Under the pieces are notes generated by a model. It ran no database searches. It was not told the origin of the DNA and saw only the letters and a program-made list of their open reading frames with translations. Made by a program: the position numbers and the translations under genes. Of a stretch of DNA of 64,000 bases, positions 62,735-64,000 are shown piece after piece (the stretch's first letter is position 1; each line of letters begins with the position of its first letter). The DNA comes from Daphnia carinata. Its lineage: Eukaryota; Arthropoda; Branchiopoda; Diplostraca; Daphniidae. The stretch covers positions 4,108,221-4,172,220 of the forward strand of contig NC_081336.1 of NCBI RefSeq assembly GCF_022539665.2. Direction: 5' to 3'.

Positions 62735-64000
62735 TCTTGTTGATGTTAGTTTTCTTTGATTAAAATCCCTTGCTTTCAATATAACGTAGTCCGTGATCAT
62801 ATAATACGCCGGCTGACGAGTTCGTGGTAAAAAATATCGTGATGACTATGAAATATTTTTTTGCGTTGCGCTGTACGAATCATGGCGATGTGTATAGTGT
62901 GCACACTAATATCTTAACAATAATGGCCCGTTTGCTATACACTGTTTCCTATTGATACAAGGCCTTCCGTTTACAAATATTTATAAGGATGTTTTCGTGG
63001 CAGGGGAAGAAAAGGGGCGAAAGGATGCGACTTCCATCTTTAAAAAAAAAAAGAAAATAAATAAAAATATGTTTCAGTTTTCTAATGAACGGCGATTGTC
63101 GAAGCTGTTTTTGTACTTGCTCGCCCATCGCTTTATATCTGCTCTATCGCCACCATTGACACGCGCATTTACATTTCTCGTCAAAGCGATTGTTGGTAAC
63201 ACCTCTCCACCTAACGCGCTATACACGGCGGATATATAAACAATCTTGTTTGATTTGTTGGATGATTCGTGCAAACATTAATGGGAATACGTGGAACGCT
63301 TGTTATAATAGAAATAATGTTCCAAGAAATGTGAGACGAGACATCATCACGCCTATACACGTATCCATATTTTTCAAACAAAAATGTTTCTCTATACTTG
63401 ACATCATCATGTCGACCACTTGTTTAAAAATAATATGGTGACACTAACTGGAAAAAGTAGGCTATACACAAGTTTGTTACTTTTAACACGTAACAAGACA
63501 TCATTCTAAGGAATTGGGTGCTAGATGAGAGGGGAGAAAAAAAACGAAGGTCTAAGGCGACACATCGCCTGACAAAATAATAAAAAAAAAGCTACATACC
63601 TGGAAAGTCTATAACAGGAAAAAAAAAAAGAAAAAGAGTGGACGATAATTCGGCTCTGTATTCACGCGCGCACACATAAAGTGCTCGCGCATTGACAAAA
63701 GAAAGAAGAAAAAAAGGCGACCAAAAAGATGATGGGCGTCCCACGTCTTCATCATGACCGAGCTGATTTCCATGGTGTCTACTCGTCAACCTGGCGCTTC
63801 TTTAGACAGTACACAGCAGCTCCTATACAGACATATATATATATACATACAATACACCTGTATATTTACAAGAAAGCCGCTCAGGTTGACAGTCATCTTT
63901 TCTCATCGTCTCTCTGACCGCTCGCATTCGTCCTGTCCATCTTGTGTACAGTGGAAATAGAATGATGCGCAAAGGTAGTATACAGCCCTAGATAGATAGG

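Larger units (their letters stand above)
55498..64000. other. 8.5-kb region without supported coding exons, microsatellite-rich
   Basis: No frame here has a recognised domain, and most are driven by simple repeats or by Phe/Leu/Cys-rich noise. It holds many pyrimidine/purine tracts, CA/GT, TCTG and TA repeats and poly-A/T runs. Several short conserved-looking non-repetitive stretches lie between them. The density of AATAAA-like and T-rich motifs would fit a long 3-prime untranslated region of a neighbour lying beyond 64 kb, or intergenic DNA. A GTATGTAG donor-like site on the minus strand at about 63590 is the only splice hint. Confidence 0.5.

Noticed and set aside
55498-64000. Numerous 60-200-codon frames in the right-hand block
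   Set aside because: They are built on homopolymers and dinucleotide repeats, or are Phe/Leu/Cys-rich noise, with no domain and no consistent exon borders.

Overview
This window is nuclear DNA from an arthropod, most likely a branchiopod crustacean of the Daphnia type. Three things point that way: AT-rich spacers, compact genes with introns of about 45-75 bp and standard GT-AG borders, and two tandem cuticle-type genes behind TATA boxes. I assigned the species group from general character, not from a search. Exon borders below were worked out by hand. For all models except ARFGEF the coding lengths divide by three and the introns join in phase.

Layout: 1-1.9 kb is unassigned. 1.9-7.6 kb is a lineage-specific duplicated block: two head-to-tail units, each with a small membrane-protein gene (Y), a scrap of a deoxyribose-phosphate aldolase exon and a lysine-rich gene (X). 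The first unit is broken and carries a solo LTR; the second is intact. 8.3-9.5 kb is the real aldolase gene (DERA). 9.8-12 kb holds two paralogous 91-residue cuticle-type genes on the minus strand. 13.9-15.8 kb is CHAF1B (chromatin assembly factor 1 p60). 16.4-26.9 kb holds three large low-complexity proteins: an N-glycan-rich protein with Tyr-Gly-Met-Ala-Pro repeats, a Ser/Thr-rich mucin-like protein on the minus strand, and a Pro/Gln-rich secreted protein with a perfect 24-bp repeat. 27.3 kb has a short secreted orphan.

28.5-33.3 kb is a DNA transposon-like element with matching ends and TA flanks. Inside it is a 3.5-kb near-perfect palindrome carrying GC-rich hairpin clusters and two opposed tRNA-like boxes. 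This is the most unusual structure in the window.

34-55.4 kb is a dense run of conserved housekeeping genes: FIGNL1, NDUFA6 (divergent from FIGNL1), TRMT61A, ARFGEF (BIG1/2), TMEM104, a coiled-coil protein, DGCR6/gonadal, and a ChaC-type gamma-glutamylcyclotransferase with two alternative 3-prime coding ends. 55.5-64 kb has no convincing coding exon. It is rich in microsatellites and homopolymers and could be intergenic or a long untranslated region.

The conserved genes are not an operon. They belong to separate pathways: nucleoside catabolism, chromatin assembly, homologous recombination, respiration, tRNA modification, Golgi trafficking and glutathione turnover. Neighbouring genes share only promoters or short spacers.
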